Assembly: GCF_026342435.1 (NCBI RefSeq)
Contig: NZ_JAPEMT010000001.1
Location: 1,544,501-1,608,500 of the forward strand
Origin: Streptomyces sp. NBC_00237
GTDB taxonomy: Bacteria > Actinomycetota > Actinomycetes > Streptomycetales > Streptomycetaceae
DNA: 64,000 bases
Direction of reading: 5' to 3'
In this document: positions 16,446 to 25,314 of the stretch, in pieces
Layout of the letters: each line of letters begins with the position of its first letter
Position numbering within the stretch: the first letter of the stretch is position 1
Translations under genes and position numbers: made by a program
The notes under the pieces: generated by a model
Database searches by the model: none
Told to the model about the DNA's origin: nothing
The model's input: the letters and a program-made list of their open reading frames with translations, nothing else

Positions 16446-17857
16446 CACCTGAACTCCGAAAGCCTGCGCCCGATGCCCAGCAGTGCCGCGCCCGCCGCGA
16501 GCACGGCCAGTACCGCCGCGCCGATCGCCAGGCCCGACAGGGCGCCCCGGCCGTCCTCGGCCGCCTCGGTGAACTCGCGCTGCTCCCAGTCCAGGGCCGC
16601 CGCCAGCGCCTGGTCGACCTTGCTGAAGGACTGGCCCGTCGAGTCGCTCGTGCCGATGACCTTCTCCAGCGCCGCGTCGTAGTCGCCCTGGTTGTCGGTC
16701 TCGCGGGCGTCCTTGTGCTGGTTCTTCCAGACCTTCACGCTGTCCGCGGCCTTCTGCACCGGGCCCTTGCCCCCGCCGTCGTCGGCCAGCCGCCCCGCAC
16801 CGGCCAGCTGCTTCTCCAGGTCGGCCATGCCGGTCGTGTACTCCGCCTCGTACTTGTCGTCGCCCTTCGCGGTGGTGACCGCGCCGCGCGAGACCAGGGT
16901 GAGGTTCTCGTTCGCCCGCGCCTGCAGGGAGCTGATGCGGGCGTCGTTGAGGACCTTCAGCGATTCCTGTCCGTACGTCCGCGAGTCGTCGAGGCCCGCC
17001 GCCGCCACCGTGTGCCCGACCGCCAGCCACAGCAGGACGGCGGTGGAGGCGACCGTCGCACCGAGCAGACCGTGGTTGAGCACCCGGTTCGTACGGCGGT
17101 AGTTGCGCCGCTGCGCCCAGCCGAGGCCGCCGAGCGCCAGCACGCCGAGCGCGAGCGCCACGTACGGCCAGGCCGTCGCGTCGTCGTAGTCGCGGTAGAG
17201 GCGGTCCGTCTCCTCGTCGTACAGCTTCTTCGCGGCGGGCAGCAGCTGGGTCGTCATCTGGTCGTTCGCGTACCGCAGGTAGGCGCCGCCCAGCGGCAGT
17301 CCCTGGCGGTTGTTGGCGCGGGCCCGCTCGATGAGGCCGGTGTAGCGGGGGAGCGCCTGGTTGAGCTTGGCGATGTGCTGCCCCGAGGCGCTCGTGCCCG
17401 AGGTGTTCGCCGCGGCCTTGACCAGCAGGCGGGATGCCTCGGCGATGTCGTCGTTGTACTGCTTGATCACTGCGGGCGGCTCCTGCGCGCCCGCGAGGAA
17501 TCCGCTGGCGGCGGCCGTGTCGGCGTCGGCGAGGGAGCGGTAGATGCTCGCCGCGTCCGCGGACAGCGGCTGGCTGCGCGTCACCACGTCGTCGGCGGCG
17601 GACTTGCGGTCGGCGACCTGCCAGGCGGTCACCGCCCCGAACGCGATCACCAGCACCGCCAGCACGGCCCCGATGATCCGCAGGCGGCCGGGCTCGGTCG
17701 TCGCGGCGGCACGCAGCTTGTCCCTGCCCTCGGCCCAGGCGCTGCGGCGGGCGGCGGGCGGTGGGTGGTGCGGTTGAAGCGGCCCGGGTGCGGCGGGCGC
17801 GGCGGGCGTCGGAGCCACGGCGGTCCCCCCTGGGCCGCCCATCGGCGGGTGTGCCAC
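16445..17857 (-). CDS. glnX: GlnX-like four-span membrane protein
   Basis: Membrane protein of 470 residues with the topology of mycobacterial GlnX: a Pro-rich cytoplasmic N-terminus (about 60 residues), TM1 (LRIIGAVLAVLVIAFGAV), a long helical extracytoplasmic loop of about 180 residues, TM2 (VALALGVLALGGLGW), TM3 (GATVASTAVLLWLAVG), a second extracytoplasmic loop of about 160 residues and TM4 (IGAAVLAVLAAGAALLGIG) with a short tail. GlnX is proposed to pass the state of GlnH to PknG. The GTG at 17857 is chosen because GAGGGGGAGGT lies just upstream; longer readings to 18100 have no such signal. It is the first gene of the cluster, and its stop overlaps glnH. Confidence 0.82.
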   Translation of the reverse strand: MAHPPMGGPGGTAVAPTPAAPAAPGPLQPHHPPPAARRSAWAEGRDKLRAAATTEPGRLRIIGAVLAVLVIAFGAVTAWQVADRKSAADDVVTRSQPLSADAASIYRSLADADTAAASGFLAGAQEPPAVIKQYNDDIAEASRLLVKAAANTSGTSASGQHIAKLNQALPRYTGLIERARANNRQGLPLGGAYLRYANDQMTTQLLPAAKKLYDEETDRLYRDYDDATAWPYVALALGVLALGGLGWAQRRNYRRTNRVLNHGLLGATVASTAVLLWLAVGHTVAAAGLDDSRTYGQESLKVLNDARISSLQARANENLTLVSRGAVTTAKGDDKYEAEYTTGMADLEKQLAGAGRLADDGGGKGPVQKAADSVKVWKNQHKDARETDNQGDYDAALEKVIGTSDSTGQSFSKVDQALAAALDWEQREFTEAAEDGRGALSGLAIGAAVLAVLAAGAALLGIGRRLSEFR

Positions 17858-17942
17858 GAGACCTCCCCCTCGGTCGTGGACGGCTGGCCCGCCCTCCGGC
17901 GGGCACCCCTCCACATGAATACGTCGGAGAGATCCGTTTGGT

Positions 17943-17954
17943 TCCCGTACGGGA
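17943..17954. promoter_or_regulatory. Palindrome upstream of glnX
   Basis: TCCCGTACGGGA is a perfect 12-bp palindrome, continued by GG/CC after one mismatch, about 85 bp before the glnX start. It is the only clear palindrome close to the first gene of the PknG cluster and could be an operator. Confidence 0.4.
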
Positions 17955-18100
17955 CCCCTGGCGATCATTTCGCCCGGGTCCCGCGGTGCCCAATTCGCGC
18001 CAGGGACATGCCACTTAATGGCCGATCCTATGTGTCGCCGCCCCCCGGGGCCATGGGTGCCCTCACCGGGCCCGTGTCCTCCGCATTTCCCCCACCTCAC

Positions 18101-18310
<210 letters not shown>

Positions 18311-18349
18311 CCGCACCCGTCAGAAGGCCCCGCCCCACCCCCGTACCCC

Positions 18350-19333
18350 TTACGCGTAGTGCCCGCGCACCACCCGGTGCGCGTCCACCGGAGCCCCCAC
18401 CCGGTCCAGCCCCATCAGCGCGGCCCCCAGCACGGGAGCCACCTCCACCACCCTCACCACCGCCTTCGGCGCCCGCTCCGCCAGCAGCGAGCCGATCCGC
18501 TCGTCCAGCTCCGGATGCCGGGCCGCCAGCACACTCCCCCCGAGCAGCACCGGCGCCTCCTCCTCCAGCAGCCCCAGCCGCCCCAACGCCACGGAGGACA
18601 ACGCGACCACCTCGTCCGCCAGCCGGTGCACCAGGGACCGGGCGATCGCATCACCCCCCGCACTCGCCGAAAACACCAGCGGAGCCGCCTCGTGCAGCCG
18701 CACCGCCGGAATGCGCCCCAGGTGGAGCGCCTCCACGAGGGCGTACATCGACTCCACCCCGTAGTGCGCGGGCAGTATCCGAGCCAGCGCCGTCGGAGCC
18801 CCCCGCCCGTCCTCCGCCCGCGACCCGAACCACATCGCCTCGTCCGCGAGCCCCCCGCCCCCGCCCCAGTCCCCGGAGATCTTCCCGATCGCCGGGAACC
18901 GGGCCGTGCGCCCGTCCGGGAGCATGCCGACGCAGTTGATGCCCGCCCCGCACACCACCGCGACCCCGCGCGGCTCGTCCACCCCGGCCCGCAGGATCGC
19001 GAAGGTGTCGTTGCGGACCTCGGTCGTACGGCCCCAGCCGCGCGCCTGCACCGCCGCCGCCAGCTCCCTCTCCTCGACCGGGAGATCCGCGTTGGCCAGG
19101 CAGGCCGACACGTGCTCGACGCCTGCGACGCCCGCCGCTGACATGGCCGTCGCGACCGCGCCCGCGAGCACGTCGACCGCCACCTGCACCCCTACCAGGG
19201 GTGGCTGGAAACCGCCGCCCCTGCCGGTGCCCAGGACCCGGCCGTCCGCACCGATCACGGCGACGTCCGTCTTGCTGTTGCCCGCGTCGATCGCGAGGAC
19301 GCTGCCGTCCTCGACGCCACGGGTGGTGCTCAC
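18350..19333 (-). CDS. csnK: BadF/BadG-type sugar kinase CsnK
   Basis: Kinase of 327 residues in the BadF/BadG/BcrA/BcrD ATPase family that includes N-acetylglucosamine and glucosamine kinases. The actin-like fold motifs are visible: phosphate-1 VLAIDAGNSKTDVAVIG, VVCGAGINCVG, the GKISGDWGGGGGLADEA loop and the adenosine motif EAPVLLGGSVL. Start is GTG at 19333, overlapping the csnH stop as GTGA. It is the last gene of the csn operon and probably phosphorylates glucosamine or its oligosaccharides released or imported by the operon. Gene order matches the csnR-K operon I know from S. coelicolor; the sugar specificity is inferred from that. Confidence 0.8.
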   Translation of the reverse strand: MSTTRGVEDGSVLAIDAGNSKTDVAVIGADGRVLGTGRGGGFQPPLVGVQVAVDVLAGAVATAMSAAGVAGVEHVSACLANADLPVEERELAAAVQARGWGRTTEVRNDTFAILRAGVDEPRGVAVVCGAGINCVGMLPDGRTARFPAIGKISGDWGGGGGLADEAMWFGSRAEDGRGAPTALARILPAHYGVESMYALVEALHLGRIPAVRLHEAAPLVFSASAGGDAIARSLVHRLADEVVALSSVALGRLGLLEEEAPVLLGGSVLAARHPELDERIGSLLAERAPKAVVRVVEVAPVLGAALMGLDRVGAPVDAHRVVRGHYA

Positions 19334-20595
19334 GCCCACGCCAGGTGCTCCCTGTTGTGCGCGATCAGCTTGTCGGTGAGCGCCTCCGCGTACTCGAACT
19401 GGCCCACCAGGGGATGCGCGAGCAGCGCCTTGAAGACGCGCTCCCTGCCGCCGTGCAGGGCGGCCTCCAGCGCGAGGTTCTCGTACGCCGTGACGCCTGC
19501 GACGAGACCCGCGTACATCGGGTCCAGCGGTGCCACCTTCAGAGGCGTCGGCCCGCTCGCGTCGATGCGCGCCTGCGTCTCGATGACCGCGTCGGCCGGG
19601 AGGAACGGGAGGGTGCCGTTGTTGTACGTGTTGACCACCTGCACAGGTGATCCGCCGCCGCCCAGCAGCCCGGACGCCAGGTCGACGGCCGCCTCCGAGT
19701 AGAAGGCGCCGCCGCGCTTGGCGAGCAGCTCCGGCTTCTCGTCGAGGGTGGGGTCGCCGTACAGGGCCAGCAACTCCTTCTCCATGGCCGCCACTTCGGC
19801 TGCCCGGGAGGGCTTCGTGCCCAGCTCCCGTACGACCTCGTCGTGCTGGTAGAAGTACCGCAGGTAGTACGAGGGAACGACGCCGAGGCGGTCCACGACG
19901 GCGCGCGGCATGTGCAGGTCGGCGGCGATGGTCTCGCCGTGTTCGGCGATCAGCTTCGGGAGGAGGTTCTCGCCGGTCGGGCCGCCGAGACGTACTCCCA
20001 GCTCCCACGTGAGGTGGTTGAGGCCCACGTGGTCGAGATGGACCTCGGCCGGAGCGACGTCGAGCAGCTTCGCGAACTTCCGCTGGAAGCCGATCGCCAC
20101 GTTGCACAGACCGACCGCCTTGTGACCGGCCTGGAGCAGTGCGCGGGTGACGATGCCGACCGGGTTCGTGAAGTCGATGATCCACGCGTCGGGGTTGGCC
20201 CGACGCACGCGCTCGGCGATGTCGAGGACGACGGGGACGGTGCGCAGCGCCTTCGCGAGGCCGCCCGCGCCCGTCGTCTCCTGGCCGACGCAGCCGCACT
20301 CCAGCGGCCACGTCTCGTCCTGGTTGCGGGCCGCCTGGCCGCCCACGCGGAGCTGGAGCAGCACCGCGTCGGCGTCCGCGACGCCCGCGTCCAGGTCGGA
20401 GGTGGTGGTGATGGTGCCCGGGTGGCCCTGCTTGGCGAAGATCCGGCGGGCGAGTCCGCCCACCAGGTCCAGCCGGTCGGCCGCGGGGTCGATCAGGACC
20501 AGCTCGCTGATCGGGAGCGTGTCCCGCAGCCGGGCGAAGCCGTCGATCAACTCGGGTGTGTAGGTGGAGCCTCCACCGACTACTGCGAGCTTCAT
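19330..20595 (-). CDS. csnH: GH4 family glycosidase CsnH (6-phospho-beta-glucosidase-like)
   Basis: NAD+- and divalent-metal-dependent glycoside hydrolase of 421 residues, family 4. It opens with the nucleotide loop KLAVVGGGSTYTPEL, has IDFTNPVGI near residue 145, and the metal ligands Cys164 in GLCN and His194 in GLNHLTW, all typical of the family. Annotated relatives cleave 6-phospho-beta-glucosides, but there is no PTS here; in the csn operon context the likely substrates are chitosan oligosaccharides, phosphorylated or not. The ATG at 20595 is 12 bp after csnG. Cytoplasmic. Confidence 0.85.
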   Translation of the reverse strand: MKLAVVGGGSTYTPELIDGFARLRDTLPISELVLIDPAADRLDLVGGLARRIFAKQGHPGTITTTSDLDAGVADADAVLLQLRVGGQAARNQDETWPLECGCVGQETTGAGGLAKALRTVPVVLDIAERVRRANPDAWIIDFTNPVGIVTRALLQAGHKAVGLCNVAIGFQRKFAKLLDVAPAEVHLDHVGLNHLTWELGVRLGGPTGENLLPKLIAEHGETIAADLHMPRAVVDRLGVVPSYYLRYFYQHDEVVRELGTKPSRAAEVAAMEKELLALYGDPTLDEKPELLAKRGGAFYSEAAVDLASGLLGGGGSPVQVVNTYNNGTLPFLPADAVIETQARIDASGPTPLKVAPLDPMYAGLVAGVTAYENLALEAALHGGRERVFKALLAHPLVGQFEYAEALTDKLIAHNREHLAWA

Positions 20596-20607
20596 GAGTG
20601 TGATGAC

Positions 20608-21501
20608 CTAGCCCTTCACTCCGGTCAGCGTGACACCCTCGACGAACGCCTTCTGGGCGAAGAAGAAGACGAGGATCACAGGGGCCATGACCAGTACGGT
20701 CGCGGCCATGGTCAGATTCCAGTTTGTCTGGTGCGCGCCCTTGAAGGACTCCAGGCCGTAACTCAGCGTCCACGCCGCCGGGTTCTCCGAGGCGTAGATC
20801 TGCGGGCCGAAGTAGTCGTTCCACAGGGCGAAGAACTGGAACAGGGCGATCGCCGCGATGCCGGGCTTGGCCATCGGCAGCACGATGCGGATCAGCGTGC
20901 GGAATTCGCCGCAGCCGTCCACCTTCGCCGCGTCCAGGTACTCGTTGGGAATGGTCAGCAGGAACTGCCGCAGCAGGAAGATGGAGAACGCGTCCCCGAA
21001 GGCGAGCGGGATGATCAGCGGCCACAGGGTGCCGGTGAGGTCCAGCTGCTTCGACCAGAACAGGTACATCGGGATGATGACGACCTGCTGCGGCAGCATC
21101 ATCATCGAGATCACCAGCAGCAGCGACAGATTGCGGCCGCGGAAGCGGAACTTGGCGAGTGCGTACGCCACGGGGACCGACGAGATCACCGTGAGGACAG
21201 TGCCAAGACCGGCGTACAGCAGGCTGTTCTTCCACCAGGTGAGGAAGCCCGGTGTTTCGAAGACCTTGACGTAGTTGCCCCACTCCCAGGTGTGCGGCAC
21301 CAGGTCGCTGGTGAGCGCCTGCGAGTCGCTCATCAGGGAGGTGAGGAAGAGGAAGACGAACGGCAGCACGAAGAACAGCGCCGCCGCGATCCCGAGGGAG
21401 TGCACGCCGATCCAGTGCAGCGCCGCCTTGCGGCGTGCGGTGCGGTGCGCCGGAGTGGGCGCATCCGTGTTGACCGGTCGCTCAAGTGTCGTGGTGGACA
21501 T
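20608..21501 (-). CDS. csnG: Sugar ABC transporter permease CsnG (MalG type)
   Basis: Inner-membrane permease of 297 residues with six spans and the EAA loop EYLDAAKVDGCGEFRTLIR, which docks the ATPase. C-terminal end FVEGVTLTGVKG is typical of MalG-like subunits. It pairs with CsnF. The ATG at 21501 has AGGTGA 9 nt upstream; a GTG at 21510 overlapping the csnF stop is possible. No ATPase gene is in the operon, so a shared ATPase such as MsiK is expected, as known for other Streptomyces oligosaccharide importers. Confidence 0.88.
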   Translation of the reverse strand: MSTTTLERPVNTDAPTPAHRTARRKAALHWIGVHSLGIAAALFFVLPFVFLFLTSLMSDSQALTSDLVPHTWEWGNYVKVFETPGFLTWWKNSLLYAGLGTVLTVISSVPVAYALAKFRFRGRNLSLLLVISMMMLPQQVVIIPMYLFWSKQLDLTGTLWPLIIPLAFGDAFSIFLLRQFLLTIPNEYLDAAKVDGCGEFRTLIRIVLPMAKPGIAAIALFQFFALWNDYFGPQIYASENPAAWTLSYGLESFKGAHQTNWNLTMAATVLVMAPVILVFFFAQKAFVEGVTLTGVKG

Positions 21502-21506
21502 GGGAG

Positions 21507-22475
21507 TCACTCACCTGCCTGGAGGAGGCCGCCGCGACGTCGCATCAGCAGGGCCGTGAAGGCCATCGCCAGGACGAACAGGACGAGCGCGGTGACCGCG
21601 GCGGCGCCGTAGTCGAAGCGCTGGAAGCCGAGGTTGTAAACGAGCTGCGGCAGGGTCAGGGTCGACTTGTCCGGGAAGCCGGGCTCCACCTGCTGGCCCG
21701 AGTTGCCGATGATGCCGGAGGCGACCTTCCCCGCCACGAGCGGCTGGGTGTAGTACTGCATCGCCTGGATGACACCCGTGACGACGGCGAACATCACGAT
21801 CGGCGAGATGTTCGGCAGCGTCACGAAGCGGAACCGCTGCCAGGAGGACGCGCCGTCCAGCTCCGCCGCCTCGTACTGCTCCTTCGGCACGTCGAGCAGC
21901 GCGGCCATGAAGATGACCATGAGGTCGCCGATGCCCCACACCGCGAGGATGGTGAGTGCCGGCTTCGAGAAGGCCGGGTCGGTGAACCAGTCGGGAGTGG
22001 GCAGGCCCAGGTCGCCGAGGATCGCGTTGACCGGCCCGGTGCCCGGATTCAGCAGGAAGACGAAGCCGAGGGTGGCGGCGACCGGCGGGGCGAGGTAGGG
22101 CAGGTAGAAGAGGGTGCGGAAGATTCCCGTACCCGTCTTGATCTTGGTGATCAGCAGACCGATGCCGAGGCCGAAGACGACCCGGCAGATCACCATCACG
22201 ACGACCAGCCACAGCGTGTTGCGCATCGCGGGCCAGAACAGCGGATAGTTCTGGAAGACGTATTTCCAGTTGTCGAGGCCGTTGAGGACCGGAGCGCCGA
22301 AGCCGTCGTACTTCGTGAACGAGAAGTACACGGTGGAGATCAGCGGATACGCGAAGAACACCGCGAAGCCGATCAGCCACGGCGACATGAAGGCCGCCGT
22401 ACGCAGCGCTGATTTTCTGTGCTTCGCGGCAAGACTGGACTTCCCGCGCTCCGCACGGACCGTGTTCGTGGTCAT
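21507..22475 (-). CDS. csnF: Sugar ABC transporter permease CsnF (MalF type)
   Basis: Inner-membrane permease of 322 residues with six spans. It has the N-terminal SPWLIGFAVFFAYPLISTVY span and the EAA loop EQYEAAELDGASSWQRFRF, both standard for MalF-like subunits of carbohydrate importers. It lies 7 bp after csnE and partners CsnG. The substrate is inferred from the operon to be glucosamine oligosaccharides. Confidence 0.88.
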   Translation of the reverse strand: MTTNTVRAERGKSSLAAKHRKSALRTAAFMSPWLIGFAVFFAYPLISTVYFSFTKYDGFGAPVLNGLDNWKYVFQNYPLFWPAMRNTLWLVVVMVICRVVFGLGIGLLITKIKTGTGIFRTLFYLPYLAPPVAATLGFVFLLNPGTGPVNAILGDLGLPTPDWFTDPAFSKPALTILAVWGIGDLMVIFMAALLDVPKEQYEAAELDGASSWQRFRFVTLPNISPIVMFAVVTGVIQAMQYYTQPLVAGKVASGIIGNSGQQVEPGFPDKSTLTLPQLVYNLGFQRFDYGAAAVTALVLFVLAMAFTALLMRRRGGLLQAGE

Positions 22476-22482
22476 GGGAGAA

Positions 22483-23817
22483 CTACTTCGCCTTCGCGAT
22501 GTCGGTGTCGATCTGCTTCGCGAGCTTGTCCAGACCCGCCTTCAGGTCCGTCTCGGTCCCCTTCTCGTACTGGTAGCCGAAGTCCTGGATGGTGTTCAGG
22601 TACGTGGCGCCGTTGACCGCACCCGCAGCGGTGTTGGACTTCGGGTGCCGGGCGATGTCGATGAAGGTCTTGAACTCCGGCTCGATCTTCAGGTCGGGCG
22701 ACTTCAGCGCCTCGAAGGTCGAGGGCACGTTGTGGATCCCGTTGGAGAACTCCACGACCGCCTTGGTGTCGGTCGTCATGAACTTCACGAGCTCCCACGC
22801 GGCGTTCTGCTTCTTGCTCTGCGGGGCGATGCCCATCACCGTGCCGGACAGGTAGCCCTTGCCGTAGTCGGCGACCTGACTGTCGGGCACCGGCATCGGC
22901 GCGACACCGATCTTGAACGGTGTCTTGGCGTCCTTCGCCATCCCCAGCCGCCACTCGCCGTCCATCTGCATGGCGACCTGGCCGGTGTGGAAGGGGTGCT
23001 TCGCGCCGAATTCGTCACCGAAGGTGTTGCGGTACTTCTCCAGCTTCTTCAGCCCGCCGAGCTCGTCGACCATCTTCTTCTGCGTGGTGAACATGTCCGC
23101 GAACGCCGGGTCCTTGGCGACCTGCGACTTCCCGTCCTTGTCGAAGTACTCCGGGCCCCAGGAGCCCAGGTAGTGCTCGGAGGTCGTCTCGTAGCCGTGG
23201 AAGGCGGGCATGAAGCCCAGCTGCTCGTAGCCGTCGCCCTTGGTCTTCGTCAGCGCCTTCGCGGCCGTCAGGAGCTCCGAGTACGTCTTCGGGGCCTCCT
23301 TGATCCCGGCCTTCTCGAAGGCGTCCTTGTTGTAGTAGAGGCCGTACGCGTCCGCCAGCAGCGGCAGTGCGCAGCGCTTCCCCTCGAACTGGGTGTAGTC
23401 GAGCATGACCTTCGGGAAGGTCTTCTCCAGGTCCAGCTTCGACTTCTCGATGAACGGCTTCAGGTCCGCGAAGGCGCCCGAGGAGCAGAACTTGCCGATG
23501 TTGGACGTGGTGAACGACGACACGACGTCCGGGCCGTTGGAACCGCCGCTGCGCAGCGACTGGTTGAGCTTGTCGTCATTGATGTTGCCGACGACGTTGA
23601 CCTTGATGTTCGGGTGCGCCTTCTCGAAGCGGTCGACGTTCTCCTTGATCGCCTTGACCTCGTTCGGCTGGGCCCAGCCGTGCCAGAAGTTGATCGTGGT
23701 GTTGGCCTTCGGGTCGTCCTTCGACACGTTCTCGGCGGAGCCGGTACAGGCGGTGGCGACCACGGATATCGCGGCGACGGCGACAGCGGCGGCGGTCAGA
23801 CGGCGGTTTCTGCGCAT
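22483..23817 (-). CDS. csnE: Sugar-binding lipoprotein CsnE
   Basis: Extracytoplasmic solute-binding protein (family 1) of 444 residues. The signal peptide [20 protein letters not shown] ends in the lipobox VATAC, with Cys24 as lipidation site. INFWHGWAQPNE marks the first strand of the binding fold. The ATG at 23817 is chosen for GGGAG 7 nt upstream and for the signal peptide; a longer reading lacks both. It delivers oligosaccharides to CsnF/CsnG. Gap to csnR is 58 bp with no clear terminator. Confidence 0.9.
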   Translation of the reverse strand: MRRNRRLTAAAVAVAAISVVATACTGSAENVSKDDPKANTTINFWHGWAQPNEVKAIKENVDRFEKAHPNIKVNVVGNINDDKLNQSLRSGGSNGPDVVSSFTTSNIGKFCSSGAFADLKPFIEKSKLDLEKTFPKVMLDYTQFEGKRCALPLLADAYGLYYNKDAFEKAGIKEAPKTYSELLTAAKALTKTKGDGYEQLGFMPAFHGYETTSEHYLGSWGPEYFDKDGKSQVAKDPAFADMFTTQKKMVDELGGLKKLEKYRNTFGDEFGAKHPFHTGQVAMQMDGEWRLGMAKDAKTPFKIGVAPMPVPDSQVADYGKGYLSGTVMGIAPQSKKQNAAWELVKFMTTDTKAVVEFSNGIHNVPSTFEALKSPDLKIEPEFKTFIDIARHPKSNTAAGAVNGATYLNTIQDFGYQYEKGTETDLKAGLDKLAKQIDTDIAKAK

Positions 23818-23875
23818 GACAAAGCTCCCAGGGACAGGACGGGGCACGGGGGTGTGTGACGGGGGCGGACGGGGG

Positions 23876-25072
23876 CTAGCGGGACGAGGTGTCGAACACT
23901 TCGTCGCGGGTGGCTTCCAAGGCGCTCTGGAGCGCGCCTCTCAGCACGGGGTTCTGGTGGATCTCACCGATCACGAGCCGGGGCCGGGGCGCGGCCAGAT
24001 CGGCCAGCTCCGTCTGTACGAGGGCCCGCAGCGGCTCCCCGCCCGCGGCGGTCAACGCTCCGGACAGGACGATCAGTTCGGGGTCGAGGACCGCGACCAC
24101 GGACGCCAGTCCGACGGCGAGGCGGTGCGCGTACTCGGGCAGCAGTCCGGCCGTCCCCGTCTCCCCGCGTGACGCACGCTCCAGCAGGTCGACGGCCACC
24201 TCGACAGCGGGCTGCTCGGGTGTCTCCATGCCGAGCCGCTTCGCGATCCTCGGTACGGCGACGGGGCCGACGAGTTCCTGGAAGCCGCCGCCGTTCGCCT
24301 GCGCCACCCGGCGGATCAGCGGGGCGCCGGGCACCGGCAGGAAGCCCACCTCGCCGGCGCCGCCGGTCCAGCCGCGGTGCAGCCGCCCGCCGAGGACGAG
24401 GGCCGCGCCGAGGCCCGCCTCGGCCCACAGCAGCACGAAGTCCTCGTGGCCCTGCGCCGCCCCCAGCCGGTGCTCGGCGACCGCCACCAGGTTCACGTCG
24501 TTCTCGTACTCGACCGGCATCGGCAGCACCGCGGCCAACTCGTCGAGCAGCGTGGGGGAGTGCCAGCCCGGCAGGTGCGAGGCGTACCGCAGCCGCCCGG
24601 TGCTCGGGTCGAACGCGCCCGGTGTGCCGATCACGACCCGGTGCAGGTCGGCCGGGACCATTCCGGCGTCCTTCGCCGCCCCGTCGATCGCCTGCACCAC
24701 CTGGCGGACGACACCCGTCGACGCGCGGCCGGGAGTGGCCAGTTCGAAGCTGCCGACGGTCTCGCCCGTGAGGTCCGCGACGGCGGCCCGGATGCGCTCG
24801 GGGGTGACGTCCAGCGCGGCGACGTGCGCGGCACCGGCGTTGACCGCGTACAGCTGCGCGCTGGGGCCGGGGCGGCCCTCGGTGGTGCCGGTCGCGACGA
24901 CCAGCCCGGCGGCCTCCAGGCGGGCCAGCAGCTGGGACGCGGTCGGCTTGGAGAGGCCGGTCAGCTTGCCGATCCGGGTGCGGGAGAGAGGGCCGTGCGC
25001 CAGCAGCAGATCGAGTGCCGCCCGGTCGTTCATCGCTCGCAGAACACTCGGTGTGCCCGGTGTTGTGGCCAT
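23876..25072 (-). CDS. csnR: ROK-family repressor CsnR
   Basis: Transcriptional regulator of 398 residues: a winged helix-turn-helix at about 15-60 (PLSRTRIGKLTGLSKPTASQ) and a ROK sugar-kinase-like domain from about 75. VVIGTPGAFDP and GGAGEVGFLPV are visible, but the CxCGxxGC zinc motif of typical ROK proteins is absent. First gene of the csn operon; it should repress itself and csnE-K, and in S. coelicolor also the chitosanase genes, until glucosamine oligomers appear. The operator lies 48 bp upstream of its start. ATG 25072 with GGGTGA about 8 nt upstream. Confidence 0.85.
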   Translation of the reverse strand: MATTPGTPSVLRAMNDRAALDLLLAHGPLSRTRIGKLTGLSKPTASQLLARLEAAGLVVATGTTEGRPGPSAQLYAVNAGAAHVAALDVTPERIRAAVADLTGETVGSFELATPGRASTGVVRQVVQAIDGAAKDAGMVPADLHRVVIGTPGAFDPSTGRLRYASHLPGWHSPTLLDELAAVLPMPVEYENDVNLVAVAEHRLGAAQGHEDFVLLWAEAGLGAALVLGGRLHRGWTGGAGEVGFLPVPGAPLIRRVAQANGGGFQELVGPVAVPRIAKRLGMETPEQPAVEVAVDLLERASRGETGTAGLLPEYAHRLAVGLASVVAVLDPELIVLSGALTAAGGEPLRALVQTELADLAAPRPRLVIGEIHQNPVLRGALQSALEATRDEVFDTSSR

Positions 25073-25119
25073 GACGAAGTCACCCGCCTCTCGGCTGCCT
25101 GCTCTCCCAACTACGTTGT

Positions 25120-25134
25120 TAGGAAAGTTTCCTA
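25120..25134. promoter_or_regulatory. CsnR operator
   Basis: TAGGAAAGTTTCCTA is a palindrome with a single central base. It matches the CsnR-binding core AGGAAAGTTTCCT that I recall from csn promoters of streptomycetes. It sits just after the predicted transcription start of csnR, a position that blocks transcription. Confidence 0.85.
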
Positions 25135-25146
25135 TTCGGTGCGAGG

Positions 25147-25176
25147 AACGTAAGGCGCAGGTGAAAGGCCCGTCAA
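25147..25176 (-). promoter_or_regulatory. csnR-K promoter
   Basis: On the minus strand TTGACG (25176-25171), an 18-bp spacer and TACGTT (25152-25147) fit a vegetative-sigma promoter. The start point would be near 25140, placing the operator at about +6 to +20. Confidence 0.7.
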
Positions 25177-25182
25177 TGGGAA

Positions 25183-25221
25183 GCGCCCCCGAGGCAACCA
25201 AAGCGTTACCTGCGGGGGCGC
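25183..25221. terminator. Hairpin between mscS and csn promoter
   Basis: GCGCCCCCGAGG (25183-25194) pairs with CCTGCGGGGGCGC (25209-25221) with one bulge. A second stem GCGGGGC/GCCCCGC (25289-25310) lies just after the mscS stop. Together they would insulate the csn promoter from mscS transcription. No U-tract. Confidence 0.6.
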
Positions 25222-25314
25222 AGAAGTGCGTTCTTGGGGCTGTTGTGCCTCTTGCGGTACGAAGCCGGGCGTACCGGCCCTTACGTGTGCGGGGCTTGTC
25301 CGGGCCCCGCGTGG

